A stretch of 64,000 nt of DNA from Marinicellulosiphila megalodicopiae (GTDB lineage: Bacteria > Pseudomonadota > Gammaproteobacteria > Pseudomonadales > Natronospirillaceae): contig NZ_AP023087.1 in NCBI RefSeq assembly GCF_045862395.1, positions 620,001 to 684,000 on the forward strand, read 5' to 3'. Position numbers and translations under genes: made by a program. The notes under the pieces are model-generated. The model worked only from the letters and a program-made list of their open reading frames with translations, was not told the origin of the DNA and did not search any database. Every line of letters starts with the position of its first letter. Positions within the stretch are counted from its first letter, which is position 1. Below, one piece after another: positions 18,274 to 26,717 of the stretch.

Positions 18274-19455
18274 TTAAGCGTTTTTTGCGCGTTGTTTTAA
18301 AATGGCAACTGCAGGTAATTCTTTACCTTCTACCAATTCTAAAAATGCGCCACCGCCAGTTGAGATATAGCTTACATCTTTGCTTAAACCGAACTTGTCG
18401 ATTGCAGCTAACGTGTCGCCACCACCAGCAACTGAAAATGCGTCACTAGCCGCAATTGCTTTTGCAACATCGCGAGTACCGTTTGCAAATGCATCAAATT
18501 CGAATACACCACAAGGGCCATTCCAAATCATAGTTTTTGCATTTTTGATGATTTGAGAAACTTGCTCAACGGTTTTAGGGCCGTAATCAATAATTTCTTC
18601 ATCGGCAGCAATTTCGTTAGTTGCACGAACCGCTGTAACGGAATTATGGTTCCAATCGCCAAAACCTTCTTTTGTGATGCGAACGTCTTGGGCGAAAATA
18701 ATTTCAGTTTCTTTCATTAATTTTTGTGCAGTTGGAATCAAATCTTTTTCATATAAAGAATTGCCCACTTCATTTCCATTTGCCGCAACAAACGTATTTG
18801 AAATGCCGCCACCCACAATTAAGATATCGACTTTTTTTGATAACGCTTCTAATACGTTTAATTTAGTGGAAACTTTAGCACCGCCTACTAAAGCGACAAA
18901 TGGGCGCTCAGGCTTATCAAGTGCTTTGCCTAACGCATCTAGTTCAGCTGTTAATAATGGGCCAGAACAGGCAACGGGAGCAAAACGTGCTACCCCTTCA
19001 GTGGATGCGTGCGCGCGATGGGCTGTACCAAATGCATCCATCACAAAAACGTCACATAATTTAGCCATTCTTTTTGCTAATTTTAAATCGTTTTCAGATT
19101 CGCCTTCATTAAAGCGTACGTTTTCTAGTAAAACGATTTCACCTGGATTTAATTCAATACCGTCAACCCAGTCAGAAATTAAAGGAACGGGGCGATCTAA
19201 TGCATCTGCTAAATTAGCAGCAACAGGTTTTAAAGAAAAAGCGTCATCAAACTCGCCTTCAGTTGGGCGACCCAAGTGAGACATAATCATAACCGTTGCG
19301 CCTTTTTCTAGGGCCAGTTTGATCGTTGGTAATGAGGCTTTAATACGAATGTCGCTGGTGATTTCGCCGTTTTCATCTAATGGAACGTTTAAATCTTGGC
19401 GAATTAAAACACGCTTCCCAGATAAATCCAGATCAGACATGTGGATCACTGACAT
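18274..19455 (-). CDS. pgk: Phosphoglycerate kinase
   Basis: Pgk transfers phosphate between 1,3-bisphosphoglycerate and ADP. I chose ATG 19455 (MSVIHMSDLDLSGK), preceded by an AAAGG ribosome site and giving 393 residues, close to the family length of 387; an in-frame start at 19491 would add 12 unlikely residues. Substrate motifs are RQDLNVPLDENG and MSHLGRPTEGE, and the nucleotide-binding C-terminal GGGDTLAAIDKFG and STGGGAFLELVEGKELP are intact. epd/gap, often upstream, is absent here; the csp genes take that place. Confidence 0.97.
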   Translation of the reverse strand: MSVIHMSDLDLSGKRVLIRQDLNVPLDENGEITSDIRIKASLPTIKLALEKGATVMIMSHLGRPTEGEFDDAFSLKPVAANLADALDRPVPLISDWVDGIELNPGEIVLLENVRFNEGESENDLKLAKRMAKLCDVFVMDAFGTAHRAHASTEGVARFAPVACSGPLLTAELDALGKALDKPERPFVALVGGAKVSTKLNVLEALSKKVDILIVGGGISNTFVAANGNEVGNSLYEKDLIPTAQKLMKETEIIFAQDVRITKEGFGDWNHNSVTAVRATNEIAADEEIIDYGPKTVEQVSQIIKNAKTMIWNGPCGVFEFDAFANGTRDVAKAIAASDAFSVAGGGDTLAAIDKFGLSKDVSYISTGGGAFLELVEGKELPAVAILKQRAKNA

Positions 19456-19647
19456 ACTTATACCTTTGCTGTTGAAAAAATGTGCGCGCATTATAAAGGC
19501 AACGGGTTCACAAGTCTATTTTGAAACGGTTAGATTAGTGTTGTAAAAAGGTATCGAGAAAGGAAAAAATTGAAGTGTAAATGGGAAAGGGGAGTACTTA
19601 TATCCTTTTGAGGTATAAAGGTGGGGTGGGTTAAATTTAAAGCAAAA

Positions 19648-19675
19648 AAAAGACAAACTCGAAAGTTTGCCTTTT
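19648..19675 (-). terminator. Terminator of csp copy 1
   Basis: The 12-bp stem (AAAAGACAAACT with AGTTTGCCTTTT, one G-U pair) has a four-base loop and a T run on the minus strand. The same terminator occurs 634 bases away after csp copy 2. Confidence 0.9.
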
Positions 19676-19693
19676 ATATAACAATCTAAAAGA

Positions 19694-19900
19694 TTAGATA
19701 GCTACGATGTTTTCAGCTTGTGGGCCTTTTTGACCTTGTGTTACTTTGAAAGAAACACGTTGACCTTCAGCAAGAGTTTTAAAACCAGAGCTTTCGATTG
19801 CAGAGAAATGTGCAAAAACGTCAGGACCAGATTCTTGCTCGATAAAACCAAAACCTTTAGACTCGTTGAACCATTTAACTGTACCAGTTGTAGTAGACAT
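19694..19900 (-). CDS. Cold-shock protein, CspA family (copy 1)
   Basis: This 68-residue single-domain OB-fold protein binds single-stranded RNA. Both RNA-binding motifs are present: RNP1 as KGFGFIEQ and RNP2 as DVFAHFSAI. CspA-family proteins act as RNA chaperones at low temperature or during growth. The gene has its own sigma-70 promoter about 155 bases upstream, giving a long leader as in E. coli cspA, and its own terminator. The coding sequence is identical, base for base, to copy 2. Confidence 0.95.
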   Translation of the reverse strand: MSTTTGTVKWFNESKGFGFIEQESGPDVFAHFSAIESSGFKTLAEGQRVSFKVTQGQKGPQAENIVAI

Positions 19901-20054
19901 ATTATGTACCTATATTATTAATTAATTTTGCCTTCAAGAGGCGGATGTTTAGCGGAAAAATACTCTTGAATTTAAAAACTACAGGTCGAAGTACTACTGA
20001 AAGGCAACGAAGTGGAGACAGATAAAAAAAGGACTTACTTTCTAGCTGCCGACG

Positions 20055-20083
20055 AATATATAGAAGTGAATGTGTTGTGTCAA
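20055..20083 (-). promoter_or_regulatory. Promoter of csp copy 1
   Basis: On the minus strand there is a consensus TTGACA (-35), 17 bases of spacer and TATATT (-10). Transcription from here would give a leader of roughly 150 bases before the csp start, the known design of cold-inducible csp mRNAs. Confidence 0.8.
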
Positions 20084-20281
20084 CTTTATATTGTAATTAA
20101 GTGTAATAAATTAGCATTTTTTTTAGCTGAAACCCTGTGGTAAAGGGGGAGTTGTGCGGGAAAAGAAATTTTTATTACTTTCAATAAAGTGAGGGTTGTC
20201 TAACGGTGGTAATCTGGGTTGTTTAAAGGTGGTAAATAGTAATGGGAAGGGAGTGAGGTGAGTGCTTTATTTTAGGCAAAA

Positions 20282-20309
20282 AAAAGACAAACTCGAAAGT
20301 TTGCCTTTT
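20282..20309 (-). terminator. Terminator of csp copy 2
   Basis: This is the same 12-bp stem-loop and T run as the terminator of copy 1, shifted by exactly 634 bases. Confidence 0.9.
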
Positions 20310-20327
20310 ATATAACAATCTAAAAGA

Positions 20328-20534
20328 TTAGATAGCTACGATGTTTTCAGCTTGTGGGCCTTTTTGACCTTGTGTTACTTTGAAAGAAACACGTTGACCT
20401 TCAGCAAGAGTTTTAAAACCAGAGCTTTCGATTGCAGAGAAATGTGCAAAAACGTCAGGACCAGATTCTTGCTCGATAAAACCAAAACCTTTAGACTCGT
20501 TGAACCATTTAACTGTACCAGTTGTAGTAGACAT
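20328..20534 (-). CDS. Cold-shock protein, CspA family (copy 2)
   Basis: This encodes the same 68-residue cold-shock protein as copy 1, with no base difference in the gene. The identical block runs from the terminator (20276) through the gene into the leader (to about 20590) and then drifts into partial similarity up to the promoter. Copy 2 has its own promoter. The gene is upstream of, and in the same direction as, copy 1, a tandem arrangement that came from local duplication or is kept identical by gene conversion. Confidence 0.95.
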   Translation of the reverse strand: MSTTTGTVKWFNESKGFGFIEQESGPDVFAHFSAIESSGFKTLAEGQRVSFKVTQGQKGPQAENIVAI

Positions 20535-20685
20535 ATTATGTACCTATATTATTAATTAATTTTGCCTTCAAGAGGCGGATGTTTAGCGGAAAATACTCTT
20601 GAATTTAAAAACTACATAACGAGAACTACTGAAAGGTAACGAAGTGGAGACAATAAAAAAAAGGACTTACTTTTAGCTGGCGTGA

Positions 20686-20714
20686 AATATATAGAGAGTT
20701 GAGACCTGTGTCAA
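20686..20714 (-). promoter_or_regulatory. Promoter of csp copy 2
   Basis: TTGACA, a 17-base spacer and TATATT stand on the minus strand at the same relative place as in copy 1. The spacer sequence differs but the boxes are kept, which suggests both copies are under selection for expression. Confidence 0.8.
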
Positions 20715-20896
20715 CTAAATAAAGTAATTAAACGTAATCAACAGAGTCATTTATGATAAGAATTCTCAGTTTTAGAAGAGTCTATATAAAGGAATAAGAT
20801 GATTAACAATTTTACTCGGTGATTTAATAGCCATCGGCTACCTATAAAGCTAAAATCGCGCCCTTTAAAAATAAAGCTAAACAAAAGTGGGTTGTA

Positions 20897-23170
20897 ATGA
20901 GTAGAAAGGTTGAATTATTAGCGCCAGGCGGTGATGTAAATGCGATTAAAGCCGCGATTGTCGCGGGAGCAAATGCCGTATATTGCGGACTCGATGTATT
21001 TAATGCGCGAAACCGAGCATCGAATCTTTCCTTTGACGAATTAAACGGCGTGATTCGTTTAGCCCACGAATATGGATGTGAAATATTTTTAACCGTTAAC
21101 GTCGTGATTTTAGAGCAAGAATTGCCATCGCTTATTAATCTTTTTAATCAATTAGTGAACACCCATGTTGATGGCATCATCGTACAAGACTTGGGTGTGT
21201 TTAATTTAGTTAAAAAATATTTTCCAAGTTTGCATATTCATGCGTCCACTCAATTAACCACACATAATGAAGGGCAGATTGTCTTTTTAGGTAAAATCGG
21301 CGCAACCCGTGCGAATTTATCTCGTGAATTAAATTTAACCGAAATCAAACTGTTATCGGATTTGGCCCACGAGCATGATGTATTAACCGAGGTGTTTGTA
21401 CACGGCGCATTATGTATTGCGTTTTCTGGGCAATGTTATTCAAGCTCGGTAAGTGTGGGTAACTCTGGTAATCGTGGTCGTTGTTCTCAAGCTTGTCGTG
21501 ACGAATACGAACCCACAGCAATGGGAAATAAACACCCACTTAATTTAAAAGATAATTCTGCGTATTTTGATTTGCCAGAATTAGTAGCCGCCGGTGTCGA
21601 CTCAATGAAAATTGAAGGTCGCATAAAAGGCGCAAACTACGTACACACGGTTGTGGATTCGTGGCGTCAGCAAATTGATAAATTTGTTCAAACTGGCGAA
21701 CTACTACAAGATGATTCCAACTTGTATAAAGTGTTTAACCGAAACTTCACCAATTTATTCTTAAAAGGCGATATGACCAAATCGATGTTCACCGACAATG
21801 CGCGTGATCATAGTTTTACTCATGCCAATGAAAAAAGTAATGCCATTTCTGTTGTACAAATTCAAGAAGCGCAAGATCAATTATCACAAGAAAAAAATGA
21901 AATTGATGCGTTAGTGAAACAAAAAATCAAACACTTAGATATCAGCAAGCATAAATTACGTTTTGAAATTTCAGGTCAGCTTGATGAACCATTAACCATT
22001 AATGTGTTTATTACTTCAACCAACTCATTAGGTGAAATTAGCCGCGATGAGCAAATCGAAGTGCAATCAAAACTTACATTAAAAAGTGCGGGTGACGCAG
22101 TAACCGACCAAGGCGCCATCGAAAAACGATTTAAAAGTTTTAACAATGCTAACTTTGTCATCGAAAAATTTGATTTTACAAAACTGGGTAAAAACCTAAG
22201 TATTCCATTTAAAGAATTAACCGCGTTACGTAAACAAGTGGGATTCTTATTAAATGATTCAAAAGAAGTCATCGCCCCTGTTGATGTACCAAAACTAATT
22301 AACCATCCAAAACCAAACGGCAAAACCACTATGTCGATTTTAATTGCCGATGAAGCAGACAGTTATTTGTGTGATGTTACCGATGGCGATGTGTACTTTA
22401 AATTACCAGAAAGCTTTAAAGCAGGTAACAATAAATACATAGACATTCTAAAAAATAATCCCCGTTTAATTCCGTGGTTTCCAGCGGTGTTAATTGGTAA
22501 AGACTATATAGAGGCTGTCAGAGTCTTAGAAGAAGTGAAACCAAAACGTATTGTGTCTAACAATACCGGTGTGGCATATAAAGCCTTTGAGTTAGGCATC
22601 AATTGGATTGCAGGTCCATTTTTAAATACGACCAATTCTTACGCATTATTAACCATGCAAGAAGAGTTAAATTGCCAAGGTGCGTTTATTTCAAACGAAA
22701 TCAACAAACGTCAAATTCAAAATATCAAACGTCCAGCAAACTTTAAAATGTTGTACAGCATTTATCATCCAATATTAATGATGACAAGCCGTCAGTGTTT
22801 TTTCCAACAAACTGTAGGTTGTAAAAAACCAAGTATTGAAGCGGGCTGTATGTTGAGCTGTAAAAAAGAAACGACAGTCACCAATGTAAAAGGGATTTCT
22901 TTTGCAATTGATAAACAAAAAGGCGGATACCCAAGTATTTATAATCACGAACAATTTTTAAACTTAGATATTGTGAATGATCTGTCTCACATGTTTGATG
23001 AATTTTTTATCGACTTAACGGATATCGGTTCGGGTTCAAAAGAGGTATTAGACAAAGCGGAATTAATTAAACACTTTTCGCGTTTAATTAGCGGCGAGCA
23101 AGAAGCGTCGAATCATTTAAATAACATGGTAGAAATCAAAACCAACGCACAATATACCCAGGGTTTATAG
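20897..23170 (+). CDS. rlhA: U32-family protein, RlhA-like (23S rRNA hydroxylation)
   Basis: This 757-residue protein belongs to the U32 'peptidase' family, now known to include tRNA and rRNA hydroxylation enzymes. The N-terminal U32 domain holds the signature EVFVHGALCIAFSGQC and a four-cysteine cluster (C173, C180, C196, C200) that fits the Fe-S cluster of TrhP/RlhA. A DUF3656-like middle part (about 350-450) and a C-terminal cysteine-rich segment (RQCFFQQTVGCKK, AGCMLSCKKE) match E. coli RlhA (YdcP), which makes 5-hydroxycytidine 2501 in 23S rRNA. It is about 100 residues longer than RlhA. Family sure; exact substrate inferred. Confidence 0.8.
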   Translation: MSRKVELLAPGGDVNAIKAAIVAGANAVYCGLDVFNARNRASNLSFDELNGVIRLAHEYGCEIFLTVNVVILEQELPSLINLFNQLVNTHVDGIIVQDLGVFNLVKKYFPSLHIHASTQLTTHNEGQIVFLGKIGATRANLSRELNLTEIKLLSDLAHEHDVLTEVFVHGALCIAFSGQCYSSSVSVGNSGNRGRCSQACRDEYEPTAMGNKHPLNLKDNSAYFDLPELVAAGVDSMKIEGRIKGANYVHTVVDSWRQQIDKFVQTGELLQDDSNLYKVFNRNFTNLFLKGDMTKSMFTDNARDHSFTHANEKSNAISVVQIQEAQDQLSQEKNEIDALVKQKIKHLDISKHKLRFEISGQLDEPLTINVFITSTNSLGEISRDEQIEVQSKLTLKSAGDAVTDQGAIEKRFKSFNNANFVIEKFDFTKLGKNLSIPFKELTALRKQVGFLLNDSKEVIAPVDVPKLINHPKPNGKTTMSILIADEADSYLCDVTDGDVYFKLPESFKAGNNKYIDILKNNPRLIPWFPAVLIGKDYIEAVRVLEEVKPKRIVSNNTGVAYKAFELGINWIAGPFLNTTNSYALLTMQEELNCQGAFISNEINKRQIQNIKRPANFKMLYSIYHPILMMTSRQCFFQQTVGCKKPSIEAGCMLSCKKETTVTNVKGISFAIDKQKGGYPSIYNHEQFLNLDIVNDLSHMFDEFFIDLTDIGSGSKEVLDKAELIKHFSRLISGEQEASNHLNNMVEIKTNAQYTQGL

Positions 23171-23183
23171 AAAGTAAATTCTC

Positions 23184-23210
23184 ATCCTCGACAGCCACAC
23201 CGTCGAGGAT
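23184..23210 (+). terminator. Hairpin between rlhA-like gene and GST gene
   Basis: The nine-bp stem ATCCTCGAC/GTCGAGGAT has a nine-base loop and no T run. It is probably an RNA-stabilising or weak termination structure rather than a strong terminator. Confidence 0.4.
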
Positions 23211-23234
23211 TCAGAGACTAAATAGGAAGTTGTC

Positions 23235-23933
23235 ATGAATAACAATCAATCAGAACACCCCATTTTATATTCATTACAACATTGCCCCTACGCCATACGC
23301 GCCAGAATCGGAATTTATTTGGCCAAGCAACCGGTTATGTTGCGCGCCATCAACATGAAAAACAAACCCGAACACATGTTACAAGCCTCACCAAAAGCAA
23401 CGGTGCCTGTGTTGATTTTACCTGTGATAATGTTAGATGAAACATTAAAACAAGAAAATTCAGTGGTGGATGAAAGCCTAGACATTATGCTTTGGGCATT
23501 ATCAAAAACCGACCCACAAAACTTATTATATTCACATGATAAAACCGCATTAAATAAAATGTTGACACTCATAACACTCAACGACAAACAATTCAAACCC
23601 GTACTAGAAAAATACAAATTCGCCAAACGCAAACACGAAGTGTCTGAAATATATTACAGACAGTTATGTGAAGTATTTATTCAACAATTTGAAAACACCC
23701 TTAAAAAACAACCCTATTTTATGGGCGAAACACCCAGCCTAGCTGACTACGCGTTACTGCCTTTTATAAGGCAATTTGCCAGAGTCGATAAAGCTTGGTA
23801 CCGCACCTCGCCCTATGTCAATGTTAAGCGCTGGTTAGATGAGCATCTACAGCAACCCTTTTTTACAAAAGTCATGGCAAAATATCCTCTGTGGTTAGAT
23901 TGCGGTGAAGCGTTTTTGTATGGAGAGAAATAA
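23235..23933 (+). CDS. Glutathione S-transferase-like protein
   Basis: The 232 residues have an N-terminal thioredoxin fold with the redox motif CPYA (C17) and the cis-proline ATVPVL typical of GST/glutaredoxin-2-like proteins. An all-alpha C-terminal domain holds the QPYFMGETPSLADYALLPFI block, the GST N-capping region. It may reduce or conjugate glutathione; the substrate is unknown. It is the last conserved chromosomal gene before the accessory island. Confidence 0.8.
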   Translation: MNNNQSEHPILYSLQHCPYAIRARIGIYLAKQPVMLRAINMKNKPEHMLQASPKATVPVLILPVIMLDETLKQENSVVDESLDIMLWALSKTDPQNLLYSHDKTALNKMLTLITLNDKQFKPVLEKYKFAKRKHEVSEIYYRQLCEVFIQQFENTLKKQPYFMGETPSLADYALLPFIRQFARVDKAWYRTSPYVNVKRWLDEHLQQPFFTKVMAKYPLWLDCGEAFLYGEK

Positions 23934-24035
23934 AAAATACTCACTGAAATAACTCACTGAGACATCCATAGTTGTGTTTGGTGTTAATAAATGTCACAGC
24001 TAAAATAGATGTGGCAAATATTAGTGAATCAATCG

Positions 24036-24236
24036 CTAAATTGAGATTACTAATTTGGCATTGAGAGTGAATTGGTATGGATGTCTTGGTAATTTTTGTA
24101 ACTGCGATGGGTGTTGCTGTTTATTAAAATTAATAAAAAACTTAATCCAATATAGGTAAGTTTCAATGGTTCGCTTGGCGTAACCTCGTTGCACCATCTC
24201 TCTATTAATGGATGTTAAAAAAGGGGAATTTGACAT
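24036..24236 (-). pseudogene. intI: Integron integrase (intI), N-terminal remnant
   Basis: The 66 residues from ATG 24236 begin MSNSPFLTSINREMVQRG and contain YAKRTIETYLYWIKFFINF and NKQQHPSQL, the N-terminal core-binding region characteristic of integron integrases. After residue 45 the similarity stops, and the catalytic tyrosine-recombinase domain (about 250 residues with R-H-R-Y) is missing; a deletion has joined the remnant to unrelated sequence before the GST gene. The orientation is as in real integrons: integrase minus, cassettes plus, with the LexA box and cassette junction between. An in-frame upstream start at 24281 is less likely. Not functional as a recombinase. Confidence 0.75.
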
Positions 24237-24255
24237 ATTTTTATACTCATATTTA

Positions 24256-24271
24256 CTGGTTATATATACAG
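24256..24271 (-). promoter_or_regulatory. LexA-like SOS box in front of intI
   Basis: The sequence CTGGTTATATATACAG fits CTGT-N8-ACAG with one mismatch and has the alternating AT core of strong LexA sites. It lies 20 bases before the intI start. Many integron integrase promoters are known to be LexA-controlled, so position and orientation support the intI call. Confidence 0.6.
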
Positions 24272-24787
24272 GTTTGATCAAAAAAATAGTAAATCCAGAA
24301 AAAACACAGCACCTTGTAAAATGAAATAGGGCGATGACAAATACGGAAAAATTCCGTATTTGTCACTTATTTAAATTTTTTGGGTTATCTCAACTTGTTA
24401 TCTAAAGTATAAATTTCGTATGAAAAATAGATAAACATGCTGCTAAAATCAGAGAACATGTAATCTATTAAAGTAAGTGCTGGGTAAATAGACCGACAGA
24501 AATAGCAGGCAGTTTCTGTTCGTCCTGAACCCACTGCATTAATGCATCCCTGCATGTCAATTTTTCCATGTTTTTATTGATCATGAAGAAATTTTCTATG
24601 TACTCTTATCAAAGCCTAGAAATAGTGAGGAAATTTTCTGTATTAGTCTCAAAAAAATAGTAAGTAAAATTTTGAAAATAGAAAATAACTGGGTATAGTG
24701 TGGCCTTAAACCAACTGACGGACTTTATTTAAAATGTTTAAAACAGATTTTTTCCGTCTAATAACATGTTAGAGATAAGGATAGATC
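24272..24787. other. attI: Putative attI and cassette-promoter region
   Basis: This stretch lies between the integrase remnant and the first cassette gene and holds no convincing gene. It contains the 14-bp inverted repeat and, at 24768-24774, GTTAGAG, close to the GTTRRRY core at which integron cassettes join. By position it should carry attI and the cassette promoter; neither can be proved by eye. Confidence 0.45.
24335..24365. repeat. Perfect 14-bp inverted repeat in the integron leader
   Basis: TGACAAATACGGAA and its exact complement flank three A residues, followed on the plus strand by an AT/T-rich tail. It may act as a terminator that insulates the cassette promoter region or as a protein-binding palindrome. 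Confidence 0.5.
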
Positions 24788-25423
24788 GTGCAAGAAACAT
24801 TAATAAAAGTCGGATCTGCAGTAGCGCTATTGGCGTTTTACATACCTTTTCTAGTAATTATGACGAGAAGTGTCGGGGCTAAAAGTGGCCGTCGTCACTT
24901 TTATAGATCATTGAAAAATATATTTGAGAGAGAAAAAGATAACTCGAAAGCTATAGATCAGATATCGATTATTTATAGGCAGGTCTCTGAAAATAACACA
25001 GAATTTTCAAAGAAATATAGAACTCCAATAGATATATGCGAAGATCTCCTATCTAGAGCTACGGGTTTCACATCGTTCGTGTTTAAGCTTCACTATTCCC
25101 TTAGCTTTACTCCTGAAGAAATCAGTAGATTAGCTGATATCGTTAAGTCTATAGAAACAGAAATGCCTTTTATTTCTTTATCGCCAAAATACGGAAATCA
25201 ACTTGAGATGTTAAAGCTTGCTTATACGTCAAATGATGTCGATCTTGGTTCAAACGGTTTAAAACAACTTGCTAAAGATATCAAATTTTTAGAGTCTACA
25301 ATCGAAAATCAAGAGCGTAAAAATCGCACATCTACGTGGGTTTCAGTAATAGGTGTAATTTTAACAATTGTGTTTGGTGCCGTTTCCATATTTCAAGTTT
25401 ATGCCTCGTCACCAAACCTCTAA
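24788..25423 (+). CDS. Integron cassette 1: hypothetical two-helix membrane protein
   Basis: I do not recognise a family. The 211-residue protein begins with GTG, preceded by AAGGA at six bases. A membrane segment spans about 8-27 and a second one about 184-205, with a helical, charged middle part between them (KNIFEREKDNSKAIDQI, EEISRLADIVKSIETEM). The stop codon TAA is the first part of the attC site, the tight packing typical of integron cassettes. No promoter of its own is evident; it would depend on the cassette promoter. Confidence 0.75.
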   Translation: MQETLIKVGSAVALLAFYIPFLVIMTRSVGAKSGRRHFYRSLKNIFEREKDNSKAIDQISIIYRQVSENNTEFSKKYRTPIDICEDLLSRATGFTSFVFKLHYSLSFTPEEISRLADIVKSIETEMPFISLSPKYGNQLEMLKLAYTSNDVDLGSNGLKQLAKDIKFLESTIENQERKNRTSTWVSVIGVILTIVFGAVSIFQVYASSPNL

Positions 25424-25535
25424 CAAAAAGCTCCACCTGACAAATATTGCTACGCTCGTTTTTGTGTATGTCGCGTAGCTCCATTTTACACAAAAACGCT
25501 CTCCGCAATATTTACAGGTGAGCTTGGCGTTATGT
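25420..25535 (+). repeat. attC: attC site of cassette 1
   Basis: A long imperfect palindrome runs from CTAACAAA to GGCGTTATGT. The outer arms (25429-25450 and 25505-25524) pair over about 20 bases, with one extra C in the left arm, the kind of extrahelical base that integrases read in folded attC. The inner arms CGTTTTTGTGTA (25457-25468) and TACACAAAAACG (25487-25498) pair perfectly. The cut point would be after G25529. Size and layout fit a long attC. Confidence 0.85.
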
Positions 25536-25550
25536 TACTAGGGCTGACTT

Positions 25551-26030
25551 ATGCGTTCTTTTAAAGGTGTTGATTTAAAAACCACACAAAATTTGCGAAA
25601 GCAGTTTCCACAATTAATAGATAGATTATGTGATGATGGTTTCAATTATGATTCTAGGGTTTGTATTTTTGATCACTTCTTAAATGCACAAGAAGCAGTT
25701 GAGTTAATGGATAAAGTTTCTTTGGAAGAAAGGACTAAGCGTGACGCATCATGGCACAAATTTTATGAAGCCATAGTTAACAATTTCGATATTTTCATTA
25801 TTAAATATGCACGAGAAAAATTGATTTTTAAGTCACCGCGAAATAATAGTCTAGCGATAAAACGTTTAGATTTGATGGAGAGTGCAGGATATATTAGTTT
25901 TGTCATTCCTGTATTAGACCTTTATTATGAACAAGGTTGGGATGCTACGCATATCGTTTATTACCAAGAACCGAACAAATTAGAGTGTTTAAAATCAATT
26001 GTTAAAGAATCTGGCTTGTATTGGTTATAA
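25551..26030 (+). CDS. Integron cassette 2: hypothetical protein
   Basis: The 159-residue soluble protein is not one I recognise. It has no signal peptide or membrane helix. The sequence is mostly helical with aromatic-rich parts (FDIFIIKYAREKLIF, LDLYYEQGWDATHIVYYQ). It starts 15 bases after the attC1 core and ends two bases before the attC2 core, so it is a typical one-gene cassette. Many such cassette proteins are orphan and a few are toxins, antitoxins or phage-defence proteins; nothing here decides it. Confidence 0.75.
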   Translation: MRSFKGVDLKTTQNLRKQFPQLIDRLCDDGFNYDSRVCIFDHFLNAQEAVELMDKVSLEERTKRDASWHKFYEAIVNNFDIFIIKYAREKLIFKSPRNNSLAIKRLDLMESAGYISFVIPVLDLYYEQGWDATHIVYYQEPNKLECLKSIVKESGLYWL

Positions 26031-26031
26031 A

Positions 26032-26089
26032 GTAACATAATAAATAAGAATAGGTTGCGCGTAGCCGCAACTTAATTCTATTGTTGTAC
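26032..26089 (+). repeat. attC: attC-like site of cassette 2
   Basis: The 58-base site begins GTAACAT right after the stop codon and ends GTTGTAC, so both ends pair, and the core GTTGTAC shares the GTTRTRY form with attC1 (GTTATGT). A central hairpin GGTTGCG/CGCAACT is strong; the remaining arm pairing is imperfect. Size is that of the shortest known attC sites. Confidence 0.6.
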
Positions 26090-26303
26090 AAGCCCGGTCT
26101 TCATTTATAGTGTATTTCTTTTCTGTGACTTTTTTCTGGGTTTTGGCTTCCTTCAACTTTTTCATGTTTAAAATTTGAGAAGCATCCTTACTCTCATTCT
26201 ACTGTTTCCTTTTTTTGGGTAATTCTTAATTAATTCAGTGTCATATAATATTTTTACCCCATTAGTTTTCTGATTTAAACCTATCCCGTATACCTATCCT
26301 TTT

Positions 26304-26510
26304 TTACGCCCCGATCGTTCGCATTTTTTCTATCTTCATTTTTGATTTTATAAATCCACAAAATGTCATTACTTTTTTACAGCAAGGACAGATGACTTCG
26401 TAATGAAACGATTCACAAAGTTCAGGCAAGGTTACTCTTAGCATGAGTTGGATTTTCATAAGGAATACATAAGGAATATAAAGGAATATAAGGAATATAA
26501 GGACATGCAA
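26304..26510 (-). pseudogene. Possible transposase C-terminal remnant with zinc-ribbon motif
   Basis: This short frame ends with LRVTLPELCESFHYEVICPCCKKVMTFCGFI, where CPCC looks like half of a zinc ribbon such as those found near the end of some transposases. Its N-terminal hydrophobic part is encoded by the simple repeat at 26460-26503 and is probably not a real protein start. The assignment to a transposase family is a guess. Confidence 0.25.
26460..26503. repeat. Short tandem repeat, unit AAGGAATAT(A)
   Basis: About five units of 9-10 bases stand head to tail with small length differences. This slippage-prone repeat creates the artificial beginning of the overlapping minus-strand frame. 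Confidence 0.8.
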
Positions 26511-26717
26511 AATAGTATAGGAAAATGAAAATCACCGAAAAGTAAGTGGTTTTTTAAATTAGGTTCAATGTGATTATTTAAAATTCATATCATTTTTATG
26601 AAAATGGTAAAAGGTGGGGAATAAGATGCTATTCATTGAATTGCGGGTATGTGTAATTCAACCAAGAAACGATGGAAGTTTTTAAGCCAATAAATTACAG
26701 GAGTTTTATTTTTTTAT

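Larger units (their letters stand above)
26090..26717. other. Degenerate region after the cassettes
   Basis: No confident gene is seen here. It holds a short minus-strand open frame (26304-26510), a run of 9-10-base direct repeats and AT-rich sequence up to the RAYT gene. It looks like decayed mobile DNA. Confidence 0.5.

Noticed and set aside
24036..24236. Remnant of XerC/XerD or a phage integrase instead of IntI.
   Set aside because: The TIETYLYWIKFFINF and HPSQL pattern, opposite-strand cassettes with attC and the LexA box together favour IntI, though a profile search should confirm.
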